Shown in pieces: positions 13,360 to 25,761 of a DNA stretch of 64,000 nt. The position numbers were made by a program, and so were the translations under genes. The DNA is taken from the NCBI RefSeq assembly GCF_001625305.1, contig NW_017802547.1, positions 494,189-558,188 of the forward strand, in the 5' to 3' direction. Numbering within the stretch: the first letter of the stretch is position 1; the number at the start of each line of letters is the position of its first letter. This DNA is from Branchiostoma belcheri (Eukaryota; Chordata; Leptocardii; Amphioxiformes; Branchiostomatidae). The notes below the pieces were generated by a model. It ran no database searches and was not told the origin of the DNA. It saw only the letters and a list, made by a program, of their open reading frames with translations.

Positions 13360-14716
13360 GAATCGCAGTCTGGGGATGTGATATGATTCTTTCATGATAT
13401 ACCACGGTGTCTGTTCCGGAGGGACGCACGGGCGCATCCATCTGATCTAACCCGAAATGCCAGAGACGGAGAAGGACCGCGGGGCAAGGCAAACAATGAG
13501 GAGTGCAGGCGCATTCCGGTCAACAATCTGACTAGATCAGAGCTAGTTTCAAAGGCCAAGAGAACCTAATGGACCTTGCCAAGATAGCTACTTGCTATTA
13601 CTATTGATACTAGACCAGACTGTACATTTCTAGGCTGAAGACTTATGTTAGGCTGAAGATGTATGTTGAACGCACAGAATGCACAGTGAACGTTACATGT
13701 AATAAAGTGGTATTTCTCTTCTTCGTAAACTCCGAAGTCTATTCACAAACTGAATGGACACGGCATACATGTAGGTAGTCTGCAGGCGCATTCCGGACAA
13801 CACTCTGACTCGATCAGAACTAGTTTCAAAGGCCAAGAGAGCCTAATGGACCTTACCAAGATGGCTACCTGTTATTAGATTGCCTGACGTCGAAGTTTGA
13901 TAAGATAGTAAAATCAGTTGCCAAAAAGTAGTTAGTGGAAGTCGACCTACTGCCAATCTAAATAACAATTACTATTAGGTAAAGTCAGACAAGGAGAATG
14001 CTATTAGGTTTAGCCATGATAAGGAAGCGGATTGTGAAACCTTCGGAAATGAATAATTGTTAATCCCAAACAAGCAATATGGCTTTCCTGGGAATCTGCT
14101 TCCTCAGTCATCCTTATGACGCAAGTGGAGTAAAAGTCACCGTCCCGTTGAGCTTAAAGAACATTCTCAATTTCACACAAAAATGGTATGATTCGTGAAC
14201 TTTAAGGCATTCCTTGTGAATATTGAATGAACTCGAACTCCGTGTTTTACTCAGATATTTTGTTTATTTTCTGTTTGCCCTAAAAAAGAATTAGATTGTT
14301 GTAAATTATCTAGGAATGTGAGGGAGAACAAAGAAACCTAAATTTCTTTCCTTCAAATACAATTGATGTTATACTTACTTTGGGCCAGATAACATATTTC
14401 TAGCGAACATGAATTGCAAATAAAGATGAAACAAAATTGAAAAAGAAAAGAAAGCAAATCAGAGATGCATATTTAGTTAACACAATGGACTAACTAACTA
14501 ATGAAGTAATTAACAAAATGAGATGAGAATTAAAATTGAGATGCAGCAAACTAAAGTCCATTCCTCGATATATTTGTTTTCTTTTGTATGCGGTCAAAAA
14601 GCAAGTCTCTACCTCTGTCTCTCTTTCTCTTTAATATCTATCTATCTACCTTTCTATCTGTCTATCTATTCTATCTATATCTATCTGTATATGATATCTT
14701 CATCTATATCTATCTG
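13360..14716. repeat. Left copy of a large direct duplication (empty allele)
   Basis: The 1.36 kb from AATCGCAGTCTGGGGATG to the (TATC)n tract recurs at 14737-17040 in the same order with a few percent differences and small indels. It runs straight into the N gap. At 13618-13620 it has the uninterrupted ACT target that is filled by a transposon in the right copy. It also contains an internal 90-bp direct repeat (13505 and 13782). Confidence 0.85.
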
Positions 14717-14736
14717 NNNNNNNNNNNNNNNNNNNN
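14717..14736. other. 20-N assembly gap
   Basis: Exactly 20 Ns between the end of the left copy and the start of the right copy, a scaffold gap of nominal size. Frames drawn across it are meaningless. Confidence 0.99.
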
Positions 14737-17040
14737 GAATCGCAGTCTGGGGATGTGATATGATTCTTTCATGATATACCACGGTGTCTGTTCCGGAGGG
14801 ACGCACGGGCGCATCCATCTGATCTAACCCGAAATGCCAGAGACGGAGAAGGACCGCGGGGCAAGGCAAACAATGAGGAGTGCAGGCGCATTCCGGTCAA
14901 CAATCTGACTAGATCAGAGCTAGTTTCAAAGGCCAAGAGAACCTAATGGACCTTGCCAAGATAGCTACTTGCTATTACTATTGATACTAGACCAGACTCA
15001 CGGTGGTAAAATCTGGGCTGTAAAGTTCCCACATGTCATAGAATCCGAACAGTGTTCGATCGTGTTCGATCTGGGCAATTCGAATCGAACCCGCGTTCCA
15101 TTTCGGGGTCACCTGCGGTCATTTGCAATAAAGCGGCATCAAAACAAGCCCTTCTGCCTGAGTGACTCGCAACAGATAAAAAACAACACTTTTCTATAGA
15201 TACAAACAGTTTCCAGGACAGTACATGTCCGCTATAATTTTTTTGTGGACATGTAACATGTAGCGAAGCTACTGTCGTATCCTTGGGTGACCTTGAATAC
15301 TGTAATGATTCTTTACGCCTTTATGAATAACACGGTGCACACTTTTGGGAGATATGACATGTCTGCACAACTCGTTCAAACCTGGAAACATGGAGAGTCA
15401 AACATACCCCATTTACGGCTCAAAATGACTGTCACGGTTGTCCCGAAAATCGTGCTTTTGGGATTTTTGAAAAATGCGTTTGATTTTGAATTACGGGTAA
15501 TTGAGTGCGAAAAAAGCCAAAAAATTCGATTTTTTGAACTATTTGTCAAGAAAAACTATACTTATAGTCAGAAATTAAAAAATCCCAAAAGCACGATTTT
15601 TCGTCTTATTCCTAGTCGTCAAAAAACATAAAAATCAGTGATCTTGCGTAATATGTGTAGCCAGGTTTGCTCGGTGATTGGCTAAAATATGACGCTGCAA
15701 AATCCCGAAAATTGTCGCCTTTTTTAACGAAATACGAAAAAATCATCCATTTAGCGCAAAAAATCACCATTGAATGTATGTAAAGACAATAATTTTATTT
15801 TATTTCAACGAAATTGTCCCTTCGATACTAGTTTGTTTATTTTCAAATGTTTTACGGTTAGCCCAAAATTGCGTCTTGTAACCCGATACTTTATCGAACG
15901 CCCCCGGCAATGGGAAAGAATGCCGTAGTGACAGACCGCCGTGACTGTACATTTCTAGGCTGAAGACTTATGTTAGGCTGAAGATGTATGTTGAACGCAC
16001 AGAATGCACAGTGAACGTTACATGTAATAAAGTGGTATTTCTCTTCTTCGTAAACTCCGAAGTCTATTCACAAACTGGACGGACACGGCATAGCTAGTCT
16101 GCAGGCACATTCCGGACAACAATCTGACTCGATCAGAACTAGTTTCAAAGGCCAAGAGAGCCTAATGGACCTTACCAAGATGGCTACCTGTTATTAGATT
16201 GCCTGACGTCAAAGTTTGATAAGATAGTAAAATCAGTTGCCAAAAAGTAGTTAGTGGAAGTCGACCTACTGCCAATCTAAATAACAATTACTATTAGGTA
16301 AAGTCAGACAAGGAGAATGCTATTAGGTTTAGCCATGATAAGGAAGCGGATTGTGAAACCTTCGGAAATGAATAATTGTTAATCCCAAACAAGCAATAGG
16401 GCTTTCCTGATAATCTGCTTCCTCAGTCATCCTTATGACGTAAGTGGAGTAAAAGTCACCGTCCCGTTGAGCTCAAAGAGATAAATTCTCAATTTCACAC
16501 AAAAAATGGTATGATTCGTGAACTATAAGGCATTCCTTGTGAATATTGAATGAACTCGAACTTCGTGTTTTACTCAGATATTTTGTTTATTTTCTGTTTG
16601 ACCTAAAAAAGAATTAGATTGTTGTAAATTATCTAGGAATGTGAGGGAGAACAAAGAAACCTAAATTTCTTTCCTTCAAATACAATTGATGTTATACTTA
16701 CTTTGGGCCAGATAACATATTTCTAGCGAACATGAATTGCAAATAAAGATGAAACAAAATTGAAAAAGAAAAGAAAGCAAATCAGAGATGCATATTTAGT
16801 TAACACAATGGACTAACTAACTAATGAAGTAATTAACAAAATGAGATGAGAATTAAAATTGAGATGCAGCAAACTAAAGTTCATTCCTCGATATATTTGT
16901 TTTCTTTTGTATGCGGTCAAAAAGCAAGTCTCTACCTCTGTCTCTCTTTCTCTTTAATATCTATCTATCTACCTTTCTATCTGTCTATCTATTCTATCTA
17001 TATCTATCTGTATATGATATCTTCATCTATATCTATCTGT
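14737..17040. repeat. Right copy of the large direct duplication (filled allele)
   Basis: Same sequence as 13360-14716 but with a 945-bp insertion at 14999-15943. Offsets are 1,377 bp before the insertion and about 2,323 bp after, which fits the insertion plus small indels. It continues past the gap-truncated microsatellite into unique sequence. Confidence 0.85.
14999..15943. mobile_element. 945-bp CACTA-like non-autonomous DNA transposon
   Basis: Starts CACGGTGG and ends CCGCCGTG (inverted repeat, 7 of 8), flanked by ACT on both sides (14996-14998, 15944-15946). The left duplicate copy at 13.62 kb is the empty site with a single ACT, so the ends are defined by direct comparison. CAC-beginning termini with 3-bp duplications fit the CACTA/CMC superfamily. 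Inside, AAAATCGTGCTTTTGGGATT (15446) is inverted at 15577-15600. The 114-codon frame at 15287-15631 shows no transposase motif. Confidence 0.8.
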
Positions 17041-17101
17041 ATCATATGTAGATAGATAGATACATACATACATACATACATACATACATACATACATACA
17101 G
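16955..17101. repeat. Compound tetranucleotide microsatellite
   Basis: (TATC)n interrupted, then GATAGATAGATA and (CATA)n. The duplicate counterpart is 14631-14716, broken by the gap; this type of tract plausibly explains the assembly break. Confidence 0.9.
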
Positions 17102-19712
17102 ATATGATATTTGTGCAGTGGAAATGAATCAATGCAGGTCTTTTACTTACACTAAAAGCTAACTTTCATATGTTCAGAAAAAAATAACAGTTATATTAAA
17201 GATAACAGAACACTATTCTATTTCTATACTTCATCCCGTAAGAAATACGTTATGGCGATGTTTAAAAAAGTTTAAACTATACCATACAGCAAGGCTGTCA
17301 AAGTCAATATTTCACCTACTTGTAAGTTAATAAGGTACAAACACACAAGACGGAGTGACTTACCGACAGCACAAAGAGGCAGCAATATCAGGGCTGAACT
17401 AATTGTCGACAGTCACTGTTTTCTTAAACATCCACTATATATGTCCAATAAGATTTCGATTTTCTATAATTAGAGGACCGACTCATCGTGTTAATTCCTA
17501 TGAGCAATGAATATATAATTGCATTAGAACAAGACCGATTTTATACTCTATCGGAAGAACATAATCTCATTTTTGAGGCTTTTCGTATAGCTTTAGATCA
17601 AGGAAACTAAGTTTATTAGTAAGGCGGCTCCAACCGTAATGTGCTTAGAAATGATTTTGAATGCATATTTGAACATCACTTCTACAAATGATGAAGATAT
17701 TGGAATGATTCGTCTAATAAAACGAGTTCACAAATCAATTAAGTTTGAAATCAATATTGGATAACATCTAATACTATGTCAGTGAATTCTAGATGGATAT
17801 TTCATATATCGTATTAATATTATTGTCCTTGTTTATTCTGCTCATCAATGACCATGAACGTGCTTGTGCTAGAGACGATAAATGTATTGTATACATATAT
17901 AATACAAAACTTACATATCCGTAGAAATACCAGAAAGTTTGCATCTAAATTTCAAGCTTTTGACTATTGCTTAACTGTTGATTAAGAAGTTTTAAGTTGA
18001 CCTAAAGATGTATATAGTGGTATTTTAACTCATACGCAGATCTTAAACTTTACGGAAGCACTAAAATTTGACATTATTGCATCACTCATTCTTACATCTT
18101 TTGGTAGTAGCATATGTTGTAAAATATGACTGTTTCTTCTTGTACTTGACGTTGTAAGATGGTCCCAATATACGCAATCAATGGCATTCTAAACCTTGAA
18201 AACATAACTTTATCTTTGTATTGTTGCAAACTTATACATTAAGTAAGACTACTCATAGCCACATTGGCCGTTTGGGAAAATATCACCAGTTAGTCATCCC
18301 AAGGTAACAGTTTACTACCACACTTTGACATCTCAGGTTTTGTCAATATTTTGCCTGTGGCAATTCCAAGCCCTGACAAAACCGCCTATCGACCAACACC
18401 GCTTCGTTAACGCCTCATTGGCTTCGTGTTAACACCGCGTAATCCTCTGTTAATACCGTCGTCGATTGGCTACCGGAAAATGGAAAATGTGCCTCACAAA
18501 GCACTTCCGATCCAATACTACCCGCAGTGAATTCTATCACTCCTAAATGCAATACCTTCAACCTGTTGGAATCGATATTCGTTTACCCAGTTGACATTCA
18601 ATCACTTATTCAAAGTGTACATGTATGTCCGTGCGAACAACACTTTGCGATGATGGTATCCTTGTATCTTATTTCTTAGGTGCACAGCAAGGTCCATTTT
18701 GCACAGGAAATACCCAATCGAATATTCTTAATGAACAGTATATCTTTTTCAAGTACAACGTATACAACATACAAAATACTATGACATAAATGCAGGATGA
18801 TACAATCTTTTACAAACCGGATTCGATCAAATATTGAAAGTTTTACAAATATTAAAGTAAGATTTAAAATATAGCTGCATGAAATCCACTTTCTAGATAT
18901 GTATAAGCACTCATAAAACAGTCGTAAAGGTTTGTTTTTCAGAACTTTTTTATAGTTTTTTTCGTAATATTCACAGGTGCTTGAATATTACAACTGTACC
19001 ACCTTTAAGTAGGTCCGTAAAAAGTGGCTAGTGCACTAGTGGCTATCCGGCTGTCATTTTTAGCAACATTTAAGCACCGAAGTCAATAAAGGCATGAAAT
19101 CAGTCAAAAACAGCACATTATGATCTTTTCTGCTACGAGGGTCCACGTCAGTTTCATATTTCCAAACTGCAATATCTTCAACATAGTTCAAAGATTTATT
19201 CACTTTACAGGTAGATTTTCGTAATTGATATATCACCAAATTGTCTTGTTTAAATTCATTTTTCTTTTATCCAATTTGTAAATATGTATACAATTTGTCA
19301 TTGTGTTTCACTGTTATTCTATACTTATATCCTCGAGTAGAAGGCGTTACATAAACAATTACTGTGCTTTTTGTCTGATACTCGTTAAATATATGGTAAT
19401 AAATTTTTTAAATGGTCAAATTCATTTGTAAGCATCATGCAAAATCGATTCATCGCATACCATGTCTGGAGTTATCTTGAACAAGAATCTCTGTTGTTTC
19501 TGGCACCGTGTGTACGTGCAGCTCTACCGCCTCAGGCATTGCCGATGGCGCGTTGTGGCAGCAGCAGGCCACGGTCCCAACCGATCTGATTTATCACGAG
19601 ATCTAAGTCTACGGAGGGCTGTCGCCGTTACCATGCTGATGCAGCGGTAACCTCCTTTGGATTATTAATGTCATTTGTCAATGTTTTCTCGATAAATATC
19701 AAGACGTTCTGT
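17102..19712. other. No gene seen
   Basis: Strongly AT-rich with dense stops in all frames. The CCAAT motif cluster at 18.4 kb is the only structured item noted. Confidence 0.5.
18426..18480. promoter_or_regulatory. CCAAT-associated motif cluster 1
   Basis: GTGTTAACACCGCGTAATCC beside ATTGGC (18418 and 18465) and a second GTTAATACCG. The same combination appears at 23.6 kb. A regulatory role is inferred only. Confidence 0.25.
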
Positions 19713-19990
19713 TAGAGATGGATTTTCATATATTGCTGAAGAAAAGTCAGTTGAGACGGGTTGTTTTAAATTTTGCTGAAAAAAACTCACTCAAAATGGA
19801 TTTTTTAAAAATATTTTGCTGAAATAACGAAATGGATTATTAGATTTTGCTGAAAAAAAGACACTATAGATGAATTTTTAGATTTTGTTGTAAAAATTCA
19901 TTTGGGATTAGTTAAGATTAGTTTTAGATTAGTTTAAAAAGTCACTTGAGATGGATTTTTAAAAATATTGTGCTGATAAAGTCATTTCCA
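19713..19990. repeat. Degenerate minisatellite, about 37-41-bp unit
   Basis: About six to seven AT-rich units built on GAGATGGATTTTTAAATATTTTGCTGAAAAAAGTCACTT-like sequence, with clear starts at 19713, 19753, 19794, 19829, 19867 and 19949. Non-coding. Confidence 0.8.
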
Positions 19991-22900
19991 CGTATATATC
20001 CTAACAATATTATATCCTCTGTTAGCTAGAGGCTGCGAATGATGAGTGTCCAAATATTTGACAACTCATTCAATGTGTTTTCTACATAAAAAAAACGATT
20101 TTCATAATTTGTTATCTTTAAAGATATATTTTAAACAACAACAAAATATTTAGGTTGTATTCCGTAGCGATCTTTAGAATAGTCACTTGCTACCGTTGGA
20201 ATGTCTGTATACTCTATTCATTGTCTGTCCCATGTTGCAATTAGCCCTCGGGGCATGAATTCGCAAACAAACTCGTACATCATATTCTCATTACAACATC
20301 AAGGTTCACGCAAATCCAGTTTTCGTCAAAATGAATTGAAAATGGAATAAGTGAATTGTTCTGGTATAAACTTAACACCAGCACATGACCTTTTATTGCC
20401 GATAGTTAGAAATATATATATATTTAAATAGTATTGATGTAAGCTCTCTGCAGCCTGGTGGAGTTTGATTGTTCCCAGGCCACTAGTTTTATTGAATTAC
20501 CAAGTGGGTCAGATCTGTATCTTACTGTTATCTAAAAACCACGCACGGCAGGTAAAACAATATCTAAGCATGGTTAAATCCTGCTTAAAGTCTGCTTCTT
20601 TATTCCTTAGGTATCTTTACGACCCGTTTATGTTAAGATTATCTTTACGTGTTATTTCCACAATACTTCTGTGCTATCTTCCACAGATATGTTATTCCAT
20701 AGTTTTACAGAGCTAGTATATAAGGTCGGCAAATGGTTTATGAGTATGTATATAAAATATCAGTCTTCTGATAGTAGATTCAAGTCAAAATTTTGTCACT
20801 TTGCTGAAAACTTCATCATGCTAATTGACGATATGACTGTATCAATGGAACTTTTAACGTATTCATAACGGAAGTTGTCAGGATCAGTGTTGCAATGTCA
20901 GATGCTACTGTTTAACGTGTCTTATAAAGTACATATTTGTAATTTGTAACATTCTTTTACATTTATGATTGAAGATAGGCTTAGCTGCTTTCCCAGGGGC
21001 CATTTAGTTGCATGTATATGTCATTGTGTCTGCTCAATACTTTCAACAAGCAGCTCCATGCATTAAGAAGGGATAACATTAGCAGACAACGTGTCCCTGT
21101 GTTCTACAGCAAGTAATTGGGAAGTAATTTTCCAATAGACAACAAACGGACGCGCCAATTTCACAGATCATATCAAAATGGGAACCAAAGCTAATAACAC
21201 GTATCAATTATACAGAAACCATGTGTTGTTAAGAGTGAGGGTGACACCACTATTAATACTTCATGAATCATTGACCGCATGTTCTCTCATGTGGGATTTA
21301 AACAAGGCTGCAGACGTCTGGAAAGCAAAGAAAGTAAGAAATGCAAAAAAACGCAGCATTTTCTTAGCCATGAATGAATGAATGAATGAATGAATGAATG
21401 ACTGTATGTATTTTATTATTGTGTCTTGCGACATTGTCGCCCAGACAGAAGTCACATAAACATACATCCAAGTCAAAATGTCATACTGCAGACATCAAAT
21501 AACTTAATACAACGTTAAAGTGGTGCATAACATACTGCCTAATTAAACAAGGCATCATACATCTAATATGCAAGAAAAAAATGTCATAAAGAAACGAGAC
21601 ATTTTCTGTTATATTGTACACTATGTACTGCGTACTTGTATATGGACGTACACTAGATGCCACCATGCTTAAGGACCTGCTACGGATTCCGGTCGCCACT
21701 GACCGTCTTGTTACGCGCGGCATCGATAAGGGTAGTACTTGCGGAATCGCGGTAGATCCTTTAGCTCATCGAGGAAACGTAAAAGGGCGTTAATGGACAA
21801 TCGTCGCCCACCTAAAGCGCATTCAGCCGCACGCTTATCCCGGCAATATAACACCGCGGCTTTGCCGGGAAGGCTTCTCTTATATCGTTTCCACATGGTT
21901 AGGTCTTAAAGTAATAGTTGAACACGATCCCTGTGATGCTTAATTCACGGTGTTTAAACAACCGGCGACGGGGAGTAATGTAGGCGTGCGGGATTTAGAT
22001 TTACGAACTACCGTGGAAGACCTTCGATAGACCTCGCTCCAACAGCTTACACCCTTAGGACCAGGTCGTTATAGCAATTTCGTTTCCACAAAGGTTATCA
22101 ACGGGAAAATATCTTGATCATAGATAAGATATAAGTAATTAGTAACGACAGTATTGCGTTTTTGACAACTCGGGTAAGGAAAGAGGCGCACCTGTTTTTG
22201 AGCTGTGCGATGATGCTAACATCAGATGGAATCCGGTAGTCGGCAAGCTTTGACTCTCGGGGATGTCACTTCTGGTAACCGTAGGAACATCAACGCGGGC
22301 TGCCGCACGCATGTTCCCGGGATCTCTCTCCCCCTCCTCCGGCTCTCTCTTCTCCACTCGATGGACGCTGGAAGGAACAAGAGTTCGATACATAGATCCC
22401 GCGGCATTAATGTCATTGAGTCCAATATTCCCTTCGCAGATCGGTATTAACCGAATTACTTCTCCGGCGAGTAAGCCTTTTTTCATACGCGACAATTTCC
22501 CGGTGGACTCAGCCTTAAATCCGCGAGATTGGAATTATAGGGCCGGGCTAAGTCCCCCTTTGCCAGGCGATATTTATCGCCCTTTACCCGGGAAGGTGAC
22601 AGGAATACAGCTGATTCCACCACCACAGGGACAGATCCAAAAGGGTATCATACAGTCGATCATACACTGCGTGGGTTCTCTGTTGTTATCTACACAAAGC
22701 CGAAGGTAGAAAAAAAGGTTGGCTTATACAGTGATGTGTGTACCCCAGGGGAGTAACCGTTGTTCGTTAATGGAGAAGGTGGGGGTAAATTACTGCCAGC
22801 AACTGAGCGTGATGGTGCTAACAAAGAGATTTGTCGGATTCTATTGGACTTGGTGAGAAACAGATACCAGTTGCTAATACTCAGTTTTCCAATAACATCA

Positions 22901-23614
22901 GCGTATCGAACTGGTCTATTGAAGCTGTTCACGATCCCTTCATGATATATTGCATTATTTCATGTGCCAGTACTACGGTTTTATGCATTAAGTACTTAAA
23001 AGTCATCGTTAGTCAGCAGTACTCAACAGCTGCATTTATGCTGCATTATGTAATATTAGGACGATTCAAAACGTGCTGGTCATATCTTTGAAGTTATTGA
23101 ATCGATTGATTCTACTCCATTGCAAATAAGTGCCGCACAGGGGGTGGTCAAAATATGACGTCTTAGGAGAACGTTAAAAAAATAGTTAACACAACATGTC
23201 AGCCATGTTTGTGTACGTCTCAGTGGCTTTTGGTGGTGCAACAAAATGAGTGTGTCTCTTGTGGGCTGTTTCATCGCATACAATAAATGTCAGAAATGTA
23301 AAATAACCACCAATATATTGAAAAGGTTTTTCAATTACGATAATGTTTGAGCAAAAATGTCACATATTGCACCTTTCACGTTAAAGATCATTTTGAACAA
23401 GTCTATAAATACTATATATATCAATCTATTTTTGATAATCTGTCTTAAAGAAAATGCCCAATCTTTTGTTAAAGCAAGAAAATGAAGAATCAGAATTTCT
23501 CATCCGATCTATTTAAAAAGACTAGCTAGAAGATAACATTGCCATTGATTTATTTTACAGTTAATTATAAATCTGGCATGATATCTATGCTAGTATCAAG
23601 GTAATGTGAAAATG
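19991..23614. other. No gene supported; GC-richer patch at about 21.7-22.7 kb
   Basis: Frames at 22139-22709 are open on both strands at once, which reflects base composition rather than coding. No acceptable splice-flanked exon or domain was recognised. An unrecognised exon or conserved non-coding element in the GC-rich patch is possible. Confidence 0.4.
21368..21402. repeat. (GAAT)n microsatellite
   Basis: About eight perfect GAAT units; produces a spurious frame on each strand. Confidence 0.95.
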
Positions 23615-23732
23615 GCACGACCAATTGGATGAGTTAACACCACGTAAACTAATTAATGACTCAGCCAATAGGAGTAGTTGACACCGCGTAATATGAAACA
23701 ACCAACAGGAGGGGTTGACACGGCGTCACCTT
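23615..23732. promoter_or_regulatory. CCAAT-associated motif cluster 2 (three tandem copies)
   Basis: Three successive copies of about 45 bp: CCAATTGGATGAGTTAACAC, CCAATAGGAGTAGTTGACAC and CCAACAGGAGGGGTTGACAC, each followed by a CGCGTAA-like word. It lies just upstream of the 200-bp satellite array. Confidence 0.3.
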
Positions 23733-23939
23733 AAACTTGACTTGATTTGGCGTTGCGTTGATTAAAGGTTCAGATGTTGATCGGGTTACGATCGATCGCC
23801 AGTCAACCTTCCGGAGTGACTCCCGCAACCCTGATGACACGATAGACTCCTCCCGGACTTCCACCTGTCACTCTCACCTCGCCTCTCGTTCCGTAACTCC
23901 TCAAACAACTCGTGCCGGGAGATTTGCCTGACGCCAGCC

Positions 23940-25110
23940 AGTCTCGGCTCAACGCTACGCTAGGACGGTGAGAAACACGAGTCAACTTGACAAGTGTAAA
24001 ACAACTAGACAGGACATGTTAATGTTCCAGAGTTAGTCCAGAAGGATTTGTTCAAACGAGTCCCTCGATGTGTACATGACGGTACTGGTGGCTGGAGTAA
24101 TAGTTCACGTTGCTTTTTGAAGGAAACCCACAATTAACAGAATTTTTACCAGCCAGTCTCGGCCACAGACTAGGCTACGCTATTACGGTGAGAGTCAACT
24201 TGACAAGTGTAAAACAACTAGACAGGGCATGTTAATGTTGTCTTTTAGACCAGAGTTAGTCCAGACAGATTTGTTCAAACGAGTCCCTCGATGTGTACAT
24301 AACTCCAGTGACGGTACCTATGGCTGGAGCCATAGTTCACGTTGCTTTTCGAAGGAAACCCACAGATAACAAAGTTACACTAGACTGATGAGAAATACGA
24401 GTCAACCATACAAGTATAAAACAACTAGACGGGACACGTTAATGTAGTCTATCACTGTGGTACCAGAGTTAGTACAGACGGAGTTGTTGAAACAAGCCCC
24501 TCGGTGTGTACATGACGGTACCGGTGGCTGAATGATAGTCCACGTTGCTTTACGCAGGGAACCACAGATAGCAAAGTTACACTAGGACGGCAAGAAACAC
24601 GAGTCAACTTGGCAAGTATAACACAACTAGACGGGACATGTTAATGTAGTATCTATGAGACCAGAGTTAGTCCAAATAGAGTTGTTCAAACAAGTCCCTC
24701 GATGTGTACATAGCCCCAGTGACGGTGTCAATGGCTGGGGCTATGATCAACGTTGATTTTTGAAGGGAAACCACAGATAATTAATGTTGCACACGAGTCA
24801 ACTTGACAAGAATGATGGGACATGTTAATGTAGTATCTATGAGACCGGAGGTAGTCCAGACAAATTTGTTCAAACAAATCCCTCGATGTGTACATAGCTT
24901 CAGTGACGGTGCCGATGGCTGGTACTGCATGTACAGTTCACGTTGCTTTTAAAAGTGAACCCACAGATAACAAAGTAACACTAAAAGGATGCGAAACACA
25001 AGTCAAGTATAAAACAACTAGACGGGATGTAGTGTATGGGACCGGAGGTAGTGTAGGCGGATTTGTATGTAGTACATTACAGCTAGCAGACACTGTCGTT
25101 GCCCCGTGGT
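23940..25110. repeat. Satellite-like tandem array, six units of about 200 bp
   Basis: Units are marked by GTCAACTTGACAAGT-type starts at 23981, 24194, 24401, 24603, 24797 and 25002 (periods 213, 207, 202, 194, 205). Each has AACAACTAGACRGGACATG (absent or eroded in some), CCAGAGTTAGTCCAGA, GTCCCTCGATGTGTACAT, TGGCTGG and CACGTTGCTTTT. No open frame runs through it. Confidence 0.9.
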
Positions 25111-25430
25111 AATGTACCTGTGTGAGCTTACCGAGTTAGGCCGCACAGCGTAATTTGTGTGACACTGAAGCGGGCGCGTTAAACCATTGCAGCGCAGCGG
25201 AGGGTACCTATAACCCGCGTCCCAGGCGCGAAGCCATCAACCTACTTTCAGCCGGATCAAGCATTAATCCTCCGCAGTCATGGAAGAGATCATGAGGGAC
25301 TTAGCGCATGGCTTAATCTAAAGCATCTCAGGGAGTTCGTATCTCATATGTGCTTAAAGAATGTTGTTCAGATCAGGATGCTCGGTAATATTGATATGTA
25401 CGCATATACCGTTGAGCTCAGAACCCTTTA

Positions 25431-25761
25431 AAACCCTTGTCACACTTAGTCAAATATGGCCTCGCCAACCATGGTTAGGAGTTGGTCGGGAGCAAAGTCA
25501 GATTTGGTTGTCTAGTGTTTGGCGAGGTTCAGGCTACTGTCAGGTTGCGTCAGCCGAATATGTTTCAAAATGTTGGGTTAGCTGGTGCTTGGGAGTATGT
25601 CTGCAGTGGTTGGAGCGTTTTCGGGGGTCAAATTTGTCTCAAATTGAACTCAAATTAGATTTGATTAGCCTAAATCTGGTCAGACTGCTCCTGAGATCGA
25701 GCGTCCGCCAACGCTGGTTGGTTGGTGGTCGGGGGAATATTCTGATTGTGTACCAGGGACT
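25431..25761. mobile_element. Decayed copy of the 7.9-kb MITE family
   Basis: Starts AAACCCTTGTCACAC after TTA and ends GTGTACCAGGGACTTTG. The interior shares GCCGAATATGTTTCAAAATG and CCTAAATCTGGTCAGA with the copy at 7.9 kb. The apparent 150-residue frame across it is incidental. Confidence 0.6.

Noticed and set aside
14523-14774. Frame with runs of Ser/Ile/Tyr, repeated at 16846
   Set aside because: Product of the (TATC)n microsatellite, and in the first case drawn through the N gap.
15287-15631. 114-codon frame inside the 945-bp transposon as a transposase
   Set aside because: No DDE-type or zinc-binding motifs; the frame crosses the internal inverted repeat and the element is too short.
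22139-22709. Frames of 118 and 148 codons on opposite strands
   Set aside because: Both strands are open together, with no domain, signal or splice support; most likely base composition.
23940-25110. Possible CRISPR-like regular repeats
   Set aside because: The units are about 200 bp and homologous throughout, with no short repeat and unique spacer pattern; the genome is eukaryotic.
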